Assembly: GCA_013187285.1 (NCBI GenBank)
Contig: JABMIG010000055.1
Span: forward strand, 186,001 to 250,000
Length of the DNA: 64,000 nucleotides
Direction: 5' to 3'
Source: Cyclotella cryptica
Taxonomy: Eukaryota > Bacillariophyta > Thalassiosirophyceae > Thalassiosirales > Thalassiosiraceae
The position numbers and the translations under genes are program-made. The notes beneath the pieces are model-generated. The model was not told the origin of the DNA, searched no databases, and saw only the letters and a list, made by a program, of their open reading frames with translations. Position 1 is the first letter of the stretch. The number at the start of each line of letters is the position of its first letter. Below are positions 21,388-33,057 of this stretch, piece after piece.

Positions 21388-22563
21388 ATGTCAGGAACAC
21401 CCTCCAAAGAAGAAGGCAAACCCCAAAAAGTCGTCCAACGAGGCAAAGGCAAAGCTCTCAACGCCCTAGCCGCCGCCTCAGGACGAGACCCAGCCCTCAT
21501 AGCCGCCGCCGCCGAAGCGAGCGCCAAAGCGAACGCCAAGGCCGCCGCGGCCAAACAAGAAGAAGAACGAGCCAAACGGTTGGCCGAGGAACAGCGGGCC
21601 AAGGAACGAGCCACCCCGAGGGGAATTTATGATTCTTTGAGTTCGGAGGAGAGGTATCGGTTTGAATGCTTTCGACGATGTGGTTTTCCGTCGAGGCCGG
21701 TGGAGGAGTTTGTGGCCGGAGCCATGGTGGAGGAGGCGAGGCGGCGGTATTTGGTTCTGAGGGGGGTAGTGGCTGGATTGGGAGTTCCTTCGAATGGAGG
21801 GTCGGGGGATGCTTCGGGTTTGACGGATGGAGAGCATGAATCTACGGACACTTCGGGAGGGACGGGCGCTTCCTCTTCGTTGGAGGAACATTCTGACCAA
21901 AACGCAAAGCAGCGGAGGAAACGAACCAAGAAATCCTATTTGAATGAAGAGTCTAAGCGGCGTAGAGATGCCATGGATCAGCCGTTCCCATATTTGATTG
22001 GAACATCGAGTCAGGGAGCTACTGGCACGCAGCAACGAGTTCCTCGGTTGGAAGATTTGGTCGCGCCGGAATCAGCCTCCGAAATCGTGGTAGTTGTATC
22101 GACATTGGCGAAATGCTATGCTCAGAGATTAGTGGCGGCAGCGAGGAGAGTGGCCGATGCAGAAGATGAAGCGGCAAACCTTGATAGCGCAGAATCAGAA
22201 GAACAATCTTGCCAGAATGAGGAAGACAATGATCTGCAAGCGTCAGTATCTCAGACAGGAACCAAACCCATAAAGCCGTTACAGCCGCATCATTACATGG
22301 ATGCGTATAGACATCGTGTCAATGCTGGAATTGATCCTGGATTTTGGATGAATGACATGATTTGTAAAGGAAGTCGAGAGCGGCAGAGCGATAGGAAGGG
22401 TGCAGGTGTCACTGAAGCGGCGGCGGTGGGAAGAAGAAATTGGAAAAGTGCTCATTTGGCAGCTTTGGCTGCGCAAGATGCGTATGATGAAATGGTGAGG
22501 GAGGAAAGTAATAAGGTACATAACCCAGATCTGCAATCTATGGATATTGAGGATGGCAAGTAG
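21388..22563 (+). CDS. TAF11-like TFIID subunit (histone-fold)
   Basis: Single exon, 391 residues. The histone fold of TAF11 is recognisable in three pieces: helix 1 SSEERYRFECFRRCGFPSRPVEEFV (residues about 85-110; compare [25 protein letters not shown] of human TAF11), helix 2 ASEIVVVVSTLAKCYAQRLVAAARRVA (about 230-256), and helix 3 IKPLQPHHYMDAYRHRVNAG (about 295-314; compare LQPKHMREAVRRL). Between helix 1 and 2 there is a Ser/Gly/Lys-rich insert of about 105 residues, and between 2 and 3 an acidic insert of about 38 residues; both are short in animals and yeast. The Ala/Glu/Lys-rich N-terminus is likely disordered or coiled. Expected role: partner of TAF13 in TFIID at RNA polymerase II promoters. 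Confidence 0.8.
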   Translation: MSGTPSKEEGKPQKVVQRGKGKALNALAAASGRDPALIAAAAEASAKANAKAAAAKQEEERAKRLAEEQRAKERATPRGIYDSLSSEERYRFECFRRCGFPSRPVEEFVAGAMVEEARRRYLVLRGVVAGLGVPSNGGSGDASGLTDGEHESTDTSGGTGASSSLEEHSDQNAKQRRKRTKKSYLNEESKRRRDAMDQPFPYLIGTSSQGATGTQQRVPRLEDLVAPESASEIVVVVSTLAKCYAQRLVAAARRVADAEDEAANLDSAESEEQSCQNEEDNDLQASVSQTGTKPIKPLQPHHYMDAYRHRVNAGIDPGFWMNDMICKGSRERQSDRKGAGVTEAAAVGRRNWKSAHLAALAAQDAYDEMVREESNKVHNPDLQSMDIEDGK

Positions 22564-23076
22564 AGGTGGTGTGCGTACAATTGCTGTAATTTTGCATAAG
22601 TTGTGCTTTAAGTTCTACCTGTCCATATTGAGCTACATTTAAGAAGTTACCACTAGGAGAAAAAAATGACTGACAAAGTTGACAACAAGTAATGTTAACG
22701 ATTTGAGCTTTCTCCTACCAGAGAACAGGGATTAAAGTAGACCAAAAAGGTTTGCGGCCGCCATCAGCAATAGAACAAATGTAGATGGATGTCAAGCCTT
22801 GCACGAAGCATTAAAATCGAGAAGCAATATTGCTTCATCGTGGAAAAGTGTAGCTCCCAAACTCAGACACAAATTGTATCTTATCACTTGTTAGTTCCCC
22901 ATCATTTACAAAACACAACACAAAGGCCTTGATATTGAACATTCTCTGCTGTGAAAATTGAGAACGATCCTAATCATGATACAACTTGTTGGCCCGTCTT
23001 CCCCATAGAGTCATCACATTCTTAGCCTGCAACGACTCATCAAAAATCAAAGAGAGGATAAAAAATCAGGGTACTT
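22564..23076. other. Convergent 3' regions
   Basis: About 510 bp between the convergent TAF11-like and hypothetical genes. AT-rich, with no gene or clear repeat seen. A NotI-like GCGGCCGC lies at about 22755. Confidence 0.3.
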
Positions 23077-24867
23077 CTACCCCGATCTTCTCCGAATCAA
23101 AATTCCTCTCGTACAACCTTGACTGCCTTGAGGAGACACTCCCATCTGCCCCATCATCTCCCTCCACTCATCATACATAGCCCTAGTCCTGTCCCTATTC
23201 AAAATCCATCTCCGTAGCGTCCTCCGACATCCCTCCAACCGCTCTTCCGCCCAAGCCGCCGGTAAATTATGTACCGTTTGCCTGCGTCGATTCTTCACCT
23301 TGGTGATCCCCCTGACACTTTCGGCCAAATCTTGCCGGGTATACCCCGTATTTAATAAAATCGCCTCCCGTTCGAAACGTTGCAGGACCAAGTCTTCGGG
23401 ACGAGGGTCGGCGCATCCGCGGTAGAGTTGGGATTGATGACGTTCGTATTCGTCGATGGTGGAGGTGTAGTGGGATGGGTCGTAGCGCCATCCTAGGCCT
23501 AGGGATGGGCCTGTGGAGCAGCTGGGGTTGTCGCCGAGGATGGTTTCGTAGGTTCGGATTTGGAGGGTGGAGAAGTTTACGGACTTTTTAGGGGGTGTTC
23601 GGTAAGATTTGGGTTGTTGGGGCGGTGAGTTAGGATGGGGTTGTTGAGGTGGTGGGGTGCGATTGGGTTGAGCTTGGGGCTGTAAGGAGGGGGTATTGGA
23701 TGTCCATGTTGTTGTTAGGGGATGCTTGGGGCCTTGAGGATTTGAGAAATGAGACGGGATAGAGGGAGGAAGAACTGGTGGATACGAGCATCCCACTATA
23801 CTATTTGATCGAAATACAGTCTCTTTCGGACCTTGGTAAGGAGATGTCGGTTGAAGATCATGGCCCACATTGCTGGTGCGAGTATGGTCATCTTCCCTCC
23901 ATAGACGATCATGTTTCCAATCCATCTCTTGATAGACTCTCCCATCCTTGATGAACGCTCCACGCGACTGCGGGGAAAGACGATTCAAGGATGCGGATGG
24001 AACCGAGACGGGCTTGGACCCACGCGCATTCACGTCGGCCCGTTGACCCCCCTGAGATATCTGCTGCGAGGGTGGCACGAGATTCGGAAGCGAAGGGGCA
24101 CGATTACTCGTACGAGGACCATGATCACTCGACGATACAGCATCGTACTTGAATGACTGTTTGGGCAAGTAAGGATCTCTCATGATCCCCATGCCCATAT
24201 CAGGGACGTAGCTCCCCTCCCTCTGGCGACAGTAGGCATCACCCAAAAACGAAGGCACGGGAGCATGATGCCCATTCCCATCGTGTTGAGTCCTCAAAGG
24301 TCCGCGATGTCCATACCCGTAATTGTAGGCATCCTCGTAGTAATATCGATGAAGCTCCGTCTGCTCCACTTCTTGCTCCCACCGCATGCGATCTCGCATG
24401 TATTCCATGGTCAGAGGATGATGACGATGGAGGGGGCCAGGTCCAAACGAGGCCATGTACTCCATGGGAGCAAGATGGGGCGATCGATGCGTCACCGGCG
24501 GGACTGGCACATCGGTCCCATTCCCACGTCCCTCCTCCTCTACATCGCCCCTCTTCTCCTCTTCATTCGCCCTGCCGGCCGAGGAAGCAGCCAGAAAAAC
24601 ATCCTCGCTCCCGCCCCTCTGTCTCCTCATAATACTCAACGCCGTAGGCGCCACGACCGCGTCGGACTTGACGTGATGTTTTTCCCTGGCATAATCCCGC
24701 GCGCGCGAACTGCGATGTCGCGCCGTTTCGAGGACATTGTATTCATCCCACGCGGCGTTCAATGCGCCGTCGGTGTCGTCGTCGGTTTCGTGTGCCACGA
24801 TGACGATGGGCGAGGTTAGTTTTTCCGAGGAGGATTCTCCCCCCGCCGACATGTTGGATGATTGCAT
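23077..24867 (-). CDS. Conserved hypothetical protein with basic C-terminal domain
   Basis: Open frame with no stop from 25314; start provisionally at 24867 (MQSSNMSAGG...), since residues upstream look like untranslated sequence. About 596 residues. The first 380 are Pro/Arg/His/Gly-rich and probably disordered. The last 180 look folded: KKSVNFSTLQIRTYETILGDNPSCSTGPSLGLGWRYDP, then DEYERHQSQLYRG, then EREAILLNTGYTRQDLAESVRGITKVKNRRRQTVHNL. From memory this combination (K.V.F....R.YE..LGDNP..S.GP...LGW, then R......G.....I........R..T) is frequent in uncharacterised diatom and stramenopile proteins. No enzyme motif. Another in-frame ATG is at 24852. Function unknown. Confidence 0.65.
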   Translation of the reverse strand: MQSSNMSAGGESSSEKLTSPIVIVAHETDDDTDGALNAAWDEYNVLETARHRSSRARDYAREKHHVKSDAVVAPTALSIMRRQRGGSEDVFLAASSAGRANEEEKRGDVEEEGRGNGTDVPVPPVTHRSPHLAPMEYMASFGPGPLHRHHPLTMEYMRDRMRWEQEVEQTELHRYYYEDAYNYGYGHRGPLRTQHDGNGHHAPVPSFLGDAYCRQREGSYVPDMGMGIMRDPYLPKQSFKYDAVSSSDHGPRTSNRAPSLPNLVPPSQQISQGGQRADVNARGSKPVSVPSASLNRLSPQSRGAFIKDGRVYQEMDWKHDRLWREDDHTRTSNVGHDLQPTSPYQGPKETVFRSNSIVGCSYPPVLPPSIPSHFSNPQGPKHPLTTTWTSNTPSLQPQAQPNRTPPPQQPHPNSPPQQPKSYRTPPKKSVNFSTLQIRTYETILGDNPSCSTGPSLGLGWRYDPSHYTSTIDEYERHQSQLYRGCADPRPEDLVLQRFEREAILLNTGYTRQDLAESVRGITKVKNRRRQTVHNLPAAWAEERLEGCRRTLRRWILNRDRTRAMYDEWREMMGQMGVSPQGSQGCTRGILIRRRSG

Positions 24868-26752
24868 GTATGGGACGGAGGGCGGGGGGCTCGGTGCGTG
24901 CGTGATGAAAGTAGTTGTATTGTTGTTGTCAATTTTGGGAATTGAATTGAATTCGACGCCAGTGGAACTCCGTTTGATTACTTGCGGGTCTAATGTGTTC
25001 TCGTTTGTGGTCTCCTTGCGCGCCCTGCCTGCCAGCAAAGCACTCAACTTATCGGACAAAGCAAACTTTGATACAACATGATGTTCTACCACGGCTTTGA
25101 CGTCTGAAAACAATTTCTTCAGAGAACAAAATACTATCGTGCTACACCACAAAAATAACAAATACACAACTCGAGGTCCATGAGAGTGGTAAGGAATCAA
25201 TGGTCCTACGCAGTTGTGCACGTAACGTATAGTCGTATCATATTGTGCATTTAAGTACCAAATCCACTTTAAATGTCCGATTGATGATGTCATATGACAC
25301 GACGATTGTATCATTTATGAAAATGCACCCTGGACTATAAATGAAAGTGCGAAGATTTGAAGTGAAAGGTCCGCCGAATTTTGCGGAATCATCTGTCGGC
25401 GATGATAAAGCCTCAAAAGCCTGGACGGAGTCATTTGGGAGAATCCACGGGAGAACGTTCTCGTTTTATTTGCGAACCCATTGTCTACTACCTCTAACGA
25501 GTCCACTTACTCAAGTGGGAGTATACGTAACCTGTTTTACGACTACCACGCGAGTCCCGTTTGTGAGTAGGATGTGGTTTGTGTCCGAACTGGGTCCCAC
25601 TTCATTAGCCACGGGGCTAGTGCAGTCGAATATATTGTACGGTATAGTGATGACCAGCGTCAGTTTTGAACTTCCGCAGGTTGGAAAATCAAATGTCCCT
25701 TCAAAAGTTTGCTTCAAGCACATCATTTTCCTCCGGAAAATACGGTCATTACATTCCTCCGGAAAATAACATCAGACCTTCTTGCGCAACCGCTGCTGAA
25801 TCGTCAGCCTTCATTCTTCGGTGCTCTTGTCAAGGAAATGACAAGATTTTTTTAACTCTTAGAAACCGTCCAAAATCGTTTTTTTTGTATGAAGAAAATC
25901 AAAAAACTTAAACGAAGAGTGCACGCTGTCATCACTTCTTTGGAGCATTCTCCAAGCCTACTCCTCATAAGAAAGAAATATTCACAGAGCCTGGCCAACT
26001 AAGTGGTAAAGCGGCAACTACTGACAATGTTGTTAGCAACACAACAAGGACTATGTCCTCTAAAGCAGAGTTGATGCAATTGTTGTACCAACTCATCTTA
26101 ACACTGTGATCGTATACTTGGATTTCTTGAGTTATTCTGATATGGCATCGGCCACAGATCTACTTCTGAGTAGTACTTTTACATTCACCTCATTTTTTGT
26201 TACATGAACCCTTAGTTGGATATGTCCAGTGCAAAAATGTTTGCAGTGCAGAAATGTTTGCTTTGGGTGCTAAAACAAGACAGTTCGTCAAGTCCCATGA
26301 CATGTGTATCTGTGTTGGCATGTAAGCAAAGATACAAAGAGAGTTTTTGATGTGCTTTGATGACAATATTGTGACTGCTTGATGTGTCCATTAAGAACAA
26401 GAAAAATAATAGTAGTAGAAAGCACAGTACCACTGTCCGCAATGCAAAAAATCTTGAGACACATTGAAGAAATAATCATAGTTAACTATAGAACATCACA
26501 AGACAACAATTTTGAATCTCAAGTTCATATGCATTTAATTACCATCACAAGACAACAGTTTTGATGCTTGAGTTGAAAGATAATAAGTTACTTATTTAGT
26601 TGAAGACTGCTTTGTAAGTAAATTTTCTAGGTTTATTTTTTGTTTTTGGTTGGACCACACATGGATTTTGAAAGGTCAAGTTCAATGCATGAGTCGTGGC
26701 AAGACCAACACAAACAAATCTCATAACTTCAGGTGTAGAGAAGCTGAGTTAA
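24868..26752. other. Gene-poor, AT-rich region
   Basis: No supported gene. The frame 25341-25769 (142 codons, plus) has no family features. TTCCTCCGGAAAATA occurs twice at 25728-25769 and is itself near-palindromic. CAAGACAACA(A/G)TTTTGA occurs twice at about 26499 and 26547. Likely promoter of the gene on the left plus decayed repeats. Confidence 0.3.
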
Positions 26753-27324
26753 GGCTGTGATTTTGTTCGACGAATAGAGAACAGCAAATAGGTATTATAG
26801 CGATTTTTTTTCTATTCGTTGTTCTACTCAAAATCACGATTTTGTTGTTCGCGCGAACAGCGAACAGCACAATAGGGCAATAGACCCCCTTATTTGTAGC
26901 TTATCTCGAATAGCGAACAGGCCAATGGACCAATCGCGGGCTTCCCCGCCACCACAAAAACTGACGTAAGCAAGAATATTTACTGAAATCTAATTTTTGT
27001 GAAAAGGGGGACGATGTAACTTTCGTACTTAGGATATGATTTAGAACATAAAAGAATAAATTTGAAGTTTTTTAAGTGCGCGGAGTGATGCAAAAAAGGC
27101 GGGAAACGCTGTTCCTCTATTCGTCTATTCGTTTCGTGGGGTACGAACAGCCCCCTCTGTTCGTCTATTCGTGATCGCCCAAAACGAATAGAGAACAGAA
27201 AAATGGCAATTTCGCTATCTGTTCCCCTATTCGTATAAACAAAATCACGATTTGAGCTACGAATAGAGGAACAGCCCGTTTTAGCGATATTGCTGTTCTC
27301 TGTTCGTCGAACAAAATCACAGCC
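26753..27324. mobile_element. MITE, PIF/Harbinger-like, TAA target duplication
   Basis: The ends are inverted repeats of about 35 bp with one mismatch, beginning GGCTGTGATTTTGTTCG at 26753 and ending with its complement at 27324. They are directly flanked by TAA on both sides (26750-26752 and 27325-27327). A 3-bp TWA duplication is typical of PIF/Harbinger. The 572-bp interior is non-coding and carries about ten copies, both orientations, of a motif built from CGAATAGAGAACAG, so it can fold extensively. Confidence 0.88.
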
Positions 27325-27327
27325 TAA

Positions 27328-29123
27328 TATCATGTTATGGTTGGTAGGTTACTGAGGAAGATAACAATCAAGTTAGAATGAAACTGCCAAACTTACCTTG
27401 ACTGCTGATCTGTCCACTGACTACTTAGTCATGAATCACAAAAGATGAGAGCAAACCAGCAGTTCCTCATGTTTGCAGCTGAAATGATTCATTCCTTATT
27501 GCATTGGCAGGGGGGGGCATCAGACATTAAATTGTTGTCACGGCTAATATTTCCTGATTTTCTTGCAGAGCTTCAATAATGGCATAGATTTTTTATTGAA
27601 TAATGACTTACACATCACATATGAGGAGAAAAATATAATGCAATTACTTGCCTTCTATCCGTTGCAGTGGGTCCATAGGCAGGGCAAAGGAGGACAAATC
27701 AGTCTGAGAGCTTTGGTTTCTTCGTTGCTTAGAGGGTGAATTGTGGGAGAAATTTTTTAATCAACCACTAATTGATGTGTCACAAAATAGGAGGGGACAT
27801 AGGAGTTACTCACATTCAAGGCAGTGGCAATATCATATTTATATTTAACGTAGTATGTCAAATGTTGCGGAGGGGTTGTAGCCAGCCCTGAAAATATCTG
27901 GATTGTTTGGATGTAGGGCAGGTATTGTCAACTAAACTGTTTTTTGACTTATGAAAATAAATCAAAGGGGGGCGCCATAAGTTCTTACTAAGTTTGGTGC
28001 ATCACTGCAATAACACAGCACATAGGAGGCTGGTGAGAGTGGGTCAAGGTCCCTGCAGGGTTCTATGTGCTTTCTTTCCTGGAGTGACCTTGAGATGCAA
28101 TACATGATGAATCCTCTCCATTTCTTTTTATTTATGATCATTTATAAAGGGGGGGCATCCCTTGTCCAACATGCTCAAGGCAATGAGGAGGGATGACAGA
28201 ACGTAACTTGGTCTGGCGACTTTGTATTTGGCCAACATGTCACAGAACAAGAACACATAACACAACAAAACCTATCTTATGCTGGTCCAATTTTCTAAGA
28301 AGACTGGACTTAATTTGTATTGGGCCATTTTGAATCAAATTAAATTTCTGCCCATCAGTTGTCAGAGGTGTGCATACTGCCATCAAAAGGCTGAACTTCC
28401 GCGTGTTTGAATGATATGCAACAATACACATATGAATGAGACCAATATTCTGTCCTCATCATCAAAAAATGTATACCGTGAAATCCACAATCAAATTGAA
28501 AATCATTAGCAAGCAGAGAATCATCTCGTCCAAAAATCATGAATGGGTCCCTTTACCTATTGGGTGAAAAGAGACAGCTGGTGATGTGATGCAACTTTTT
28601 ATATGTATACCCACACGTCAAGATCAAGAGGATGAGCTGGACTCACTTGATAAAGAACCGGTTCTTAGGTGGCTGTGAATTCATCTCCTTTTCAAGTGTC
28701 AACCTCAATGGCATTGTTGTAAGTCACTTTGACACAGGGCTTGGAAACAAGATAATAATAAAAGTAACGTCCAACATGAGGATTGTTATTGTTGATGTAG
28801 ATGCAAGCAAATGGGTGCTGGGGAAATAAATATGTAGCTGGACTATATTGTACCATAATTAATGTTCAACATCTCTGATTGATGATGTGATTCAGGTTTC
28901 TTTACCTCTCTCTAGAAAGGAACATCTTGAGAGAACACTTTATCATGGCATAGGTGCCCATCCATGAGCCAAGTAGAGGTACTGTAGGTAGTATTTGGTA
29001 GTATTGTACCATACACAGGGTTATACCCTGTTATACTCTACACGAAACGATATGCAAGTTACATGCACAAACTGCAACTACGATGCCACGGCACGAACAA
29101 CGGTCGTAAACCTGACCGGAACC
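27328..29123. other. Gene-free, AT-rich region with G-runs
   Basis: No supported gene; small frames (28632-28829 and others) look random. A GGGGGGC(A/G)(T/C)C motif appears three times (about 27510, 27967, 28149). The last 140 bp, with GGTAGTATTTGGTAGTATTGTACCATAC at 28987-29013, should be the promoter of the transporter gene. Confidence 0.3.
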
Positions 29124-30968
29124 ATGGCACGATTCTGTGCAATCCAGTTGATTGTCACCGTGTTCATCGCCTCAAGCCGGCATGTCAACTCCTTCGGTCT
29201 AGCTGGAAGACTCGGTGCGTGGATTAGGCACATAACACGTTACAATGTTGTCTAGTATCACGTTGTTCTGCCACTGCACTTCGCTCCCTCCATGGCAACA
29301 TAGTCAGGTGTCTTCGTGTCCACACTAAAGGATGCAGCTTCCATTCGTTGTAAAGCGTCTGGACGCTGAAATGCACAATGATAGATAGTCTAGTCTCTCA
29401 CTCGTGCATTCATGATTTGTTTGTCATGATTCACAGCTAATGTACGTCACAGACAGAGACTGCCACAGCGGTACCAAACTCATAAAGATGGGTCCAGATT
29501 GTATTCGCTGAAGCAGGACAGCGACGAAACATCCAAAACGCCCCAACGCCAGAAGAAATACAATGCAGATAACATTTCCTCCTCCACCGTACGAAGCACA
29601 ACCCAAACGGACGCCATCGGCAAATTCGAACCCACCGAAACATTCTCCATCCCCCCCTCCACCCTCCGCCCCTTCCTCCTCCTCCTCCTCTCCCAATTCA
29701 TCCTCTTCCTCGGAGTCGGAGCCGTCATCCCCATAATCCCCATCTACTCCCAATCCATCGGTCTCTCTTCCACCTCCAACGGAATCGTTATCAGCGCACC
29801 CGCCGTAGCCCTCCTCATCACCAGTCGCCTCAGCGCCGAATATGCCGATCGCGCACGAAAACCCGCCATGCTCCTGGGAATGAGCGCCATTGGTCTCTCG
29901 GACGTGGGAACGGCAATGGCATCGTCCCTGCCCGCATTGGTCGCGGCACGATTGGGGTTGGGGCTCGGAAGGGGATTTGCCGAAGCGGGCGAGAGGGGGA
30001 TGTTGACCGATTTGGCGAATCGAGCGCCGGGAGATTGGAGAGGGAGGGGTTTGGCTTTGCAGCAGGCGTGTGTGGCTGTGGGGATTGCGTGTGGGGCTCC
30101 GTTGGGGGGGGCGGTGGTGGATAGGTTTGGGGTGAGGAGTGGGTTTTTGTGTGTTAGTGCTGCTGCGGGGGTTTGTTTGGGGTTGTATGCGTTGCTTCCG
30201 GAGACGGTTGGGAGGAGAAGTGATGCGGATGAACATGAAGATAAAGATCAGAGCATTGATACGACAAATGATGATGCGAATGGCGTGGACGATAAAGCAG
30301 ACTGGATACGACTGTTGACAACTTCGTCAACATGGCGCGCCCTCGCTGTATGTCAATGCGGCAGTTCCTTCGGGTACGCTTGCAAGATTGCCATAATTCC
30401 CATCCTAGCTGCCAACTATCTCCCTGGAGGTATAACTAGTTCAGGGTTCCTTCTGTCCGCGGCAGGTCTGGCGGGTCTCATTGGTGCGCCACTTGGGGGC
30501 TACGTTACTGATCAACTTGGGAGTCGATTTGCTGCGAGTTCTGCTGGTTTATTGAGTGGGATATCATTAGTCTTGATACCGTTTGGGTTGACATTGCTTG
30601 ACAACATCAAATCCACACCGTTACTAGACACAGTCCAATTTACCGTTCTCAATGATCTAGGTGGACCAGGACCTGCATCATTTGTTGTTCTAGTTCTTTT
30701 ATGGAGTATCGGTGCATCTGCTCAAGGACCTGCACTCATCGCCCTTGCTCAACAGCAAGCTCCAGTGGGTAGAGAAGCTACGGCATTGGGATTGCCTAGG
30801 GCTGCTGGCGATGCAACATATATCATTGCTCCATTGATATTGGGATATGCTTCGGATGTTGCAGGGAGCTCTATTCCAGGAGTGGCATGTGCCGTTGCGG
30901 GATCAGCTATGTGCTTGGGGAGTTTGGTGTTGATCTTCTTTCCGTCCTCACCTATAGCTAGGCAATGA
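29124..30968 (+). CDS. Major facilitator transporter, probably plastid membrane
   Basis: Two exons, 29124-29214 and 29437-30968, give 540 residues. The phase-1 intron runs from GTGCGT to GATTCACAG. Exon 1 encodes essentially only a presequence (MARFCAIQLIVTVFIASSRHVNSFGLAGRL), a signal peptide ending near NSF-GL, like diatom plastid precursors. After a charged linker come about 12 hydrophobic segments in two halves, from residue about 95. Family marks are RLSAEYADRARKPAMLLG (the loop 2-3 motif, variant), RLGLGLGRGFAEAGERGML, ALQQACVAVGIACGAPLGGAVVDRFG, and GAPLGGYVTDQLGSRF in the second half. Substrate unknown. The frame is also open upstream to 28995, but the ATG at 29124 fits the signal. 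Confidence 0.82.
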
Positions 30969-32220
30969 TTCTGTGCATTGTTACTTGATTTGAAGAACCC
31001 TGATTACTTGCACATTTGTACGCCTCAGGCACACTATGTCATTGACATAACGCAATTTTACTTAGTTCCTCGTAGCTGCTCTATGGATAATGTTCTACTT
31101 AGCAATGCTGATGGCTTCAATTTGTAAGGAACTATGAACCCATGCATAGTCTTCGAGTTCACATTTTTGTCCAATTTACTTATCTTACAAGATGATTGAA
31201 CCAAACACCTCGTGTTTGACGTTTTAATATTTTTAAAGGGCAACTGAAAGCCCTGGTCGGGACAACACCATATTGCTCATTTCTCTTGTTTCAAACAATT
31301 GATTCATTGGAATGTTTTGGATTGTAACTAAATGCATGTTAGGGTGATATCCATGGGCATGTTCTCTGCCACAGCACCCCAAGGAAGGCTGCATGAGCAT
31401 CTTGTCTGTATTCCTGAATTCTGAATAGCATGGATCTGCATCTGAATCCTTATAGCTATGTGTTTCCATATTTTGATGTGCTTGTTTCAAAATATCTATG
31501 TTTTATATTTGGGATCATGGTGTTGTATAAAATTTCTACTATGACAGCAGATTTGACATGGCAGGTGCTAGCACAGTGTTTTGCTTTGTACCTTATGTTT
31601 GGACAGATCTGCCTCCCATTGTTGAATGTTTTATTTCAGTGTTTTCATCCTTTTTATCGATTTGAGACAACAATCTTTCTAGAGCATTTTCTATTTCATA
31701 CAATAATATTTGGGAGAATTTCTGTCCTACTACCACCAGTGGATTTGATGGACTTATGAGCCACAGAATCGTTTGGGGGTGGCACCAAAAGTCAGGAGAG
31801 CTTTTTCCAGAAGTGTCATATCTGCAAAATTCTGTTTTAGCCTTCACAGTTGTCATCAAAGCCTGCCTTCTGGGGTTATTGTTTCATATGTTCTGTTAAT
31901 TATTAGATTCTTATTTTTAGACACATTATACTTCTTCTTTGGGGGAGAATTTTGCATGATAGGTGGGGATACTATTGTTTTATAATTAAAGTATGGTGTG
32001 CGAAAGTTGAATAACTGAATGACATTGATTTCTTTTGATTGTGAGTTGTTTCTGCAACTATCTGTTTGCTTGATGTTATTCTCCGACTCAGCCCTAATGA
32101 GACTGTCAATTGGATTATGAGCTCAAAATGAGTATTGCAGCCTGTGACAAGAACTGCTATTTTTCATTGATGCTTATTATTTCTATATAAGTTGAAGGTA
32201 ATTTCAAGGTATAGGTACCC
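30969..32220. other. Gene-free, AT-rich region
   Basis: 3' UTR of the transporter followed by low-complexity AT-rich DNA. Frames at 31430-31759 and 31593-31859 overlap on opposite strands and neither looks like protein. Confidence 0.3.
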
Positions 32221-32923
32221 TGCATTTACATCAGCCTGAGGAGAAGCGGGCTTTGCTTTGCTCCATTTGATGATACAGCACTTTTTATGTACCATCTCCT
32301 TCTTGATCTTCTATTTAATAATGAACATCAAATGAATCATTGTGTCTTGGATGACTTCAACAGAAACAGGCTCCACATTTAAGTGCTTCCTGAAAGTAGT
32401 ACTCTGAAATTTGGAGAATGGGATCAGTTCAAGAACTGCAAGCTCAGTAAATGTGACCAATGACCTTTCCATGGGTGTTAACTTCATGCCCAGCATTTCA
32501 GCGAGAATCCTCTTGACCTTGTCACCATTCTCCTTCCTCAGTGCTTTGACAATTTCATCAAGGTGTCACATCCACCATAGCAAGACCTGAGATGGGTCAG
32601 TGGATTGCCATATTTTGTTTTGGTGACAATAAAGGTTGTCTTGCAACATCTTTTGTTGCTCTCCTCATTGTTAATTCCTATGGTTGTGATTGTCATCAGG
32701 TCATCAGGGTTTGCAAAGTCCTGCCAACCCTCAGGATACAATACTTGAAACTTATCCTTGTCACTAATAGGTGCATTGCATCAGTCAGAGGAGAAGCAGG
32801 TTTTGCTTTGTTCTTAGATGGCATAATGAAGGATGTCACAATGAATGAATACTCATATATAATTAGTATCTTTAACACAACACAGGGAAAAGTGAGAAGT
32901 AATGTTTGTGTAAGTTGATTCAC
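32221..32923 (-). mobile_element. hAT-like transposon fragment (N-terminal part)
   Basis: On the minus strand, a start-like peptide MPSKNKAKPASPLTDA and downstream pieces (YPEGWQDFANPDD, YGNPLTHLRSCYGG) resemble the N-terminal BED/zinc-finger region of a hAT-family transposase. A 278-bp segment follows at 32269-32546, about 95% identical (about 13 differences by eye) to 35794-36070 in the larger copy. A 40-bp phrase (GGAGAAGC.GG.TTTGCTTTG) occurs at 32240 and again at 32789. The reading frame is not intact, so this is a dead fragment. Family placement relies on the larger copy, which shows the hAT dimerisation region. Confidence 0.55.
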
Positions 32924-33057
32924 AAACAGTGTGTCACAGAAATAATTTGTATCAACAGAAGTGTTGAGATGGCAGACTCACCTAGTATCCAAATGGATAC
33001 AAGTCAAAAACATGGAGAGAGGGAATTTAGGGAGATCAAGGAAAATTCCAAAAATTG

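Noticed and set aside
24265-24819. 184-codon plus-strand frame
   Set aside because: Antisense shadow of the conserved hypothetical gene at 23,077-24,867; no family features.
25341-25769. 142-codon plus-strand frame as a gene
   Set aside because: No recognisable domain, odd composition, and small direct repeats inside; not enough support.
25988-26040. tRNA-like GTGGTAAAGCGGC stretch
   Set aside because: No T-arm consensus or acceptor stem pairing could be found.
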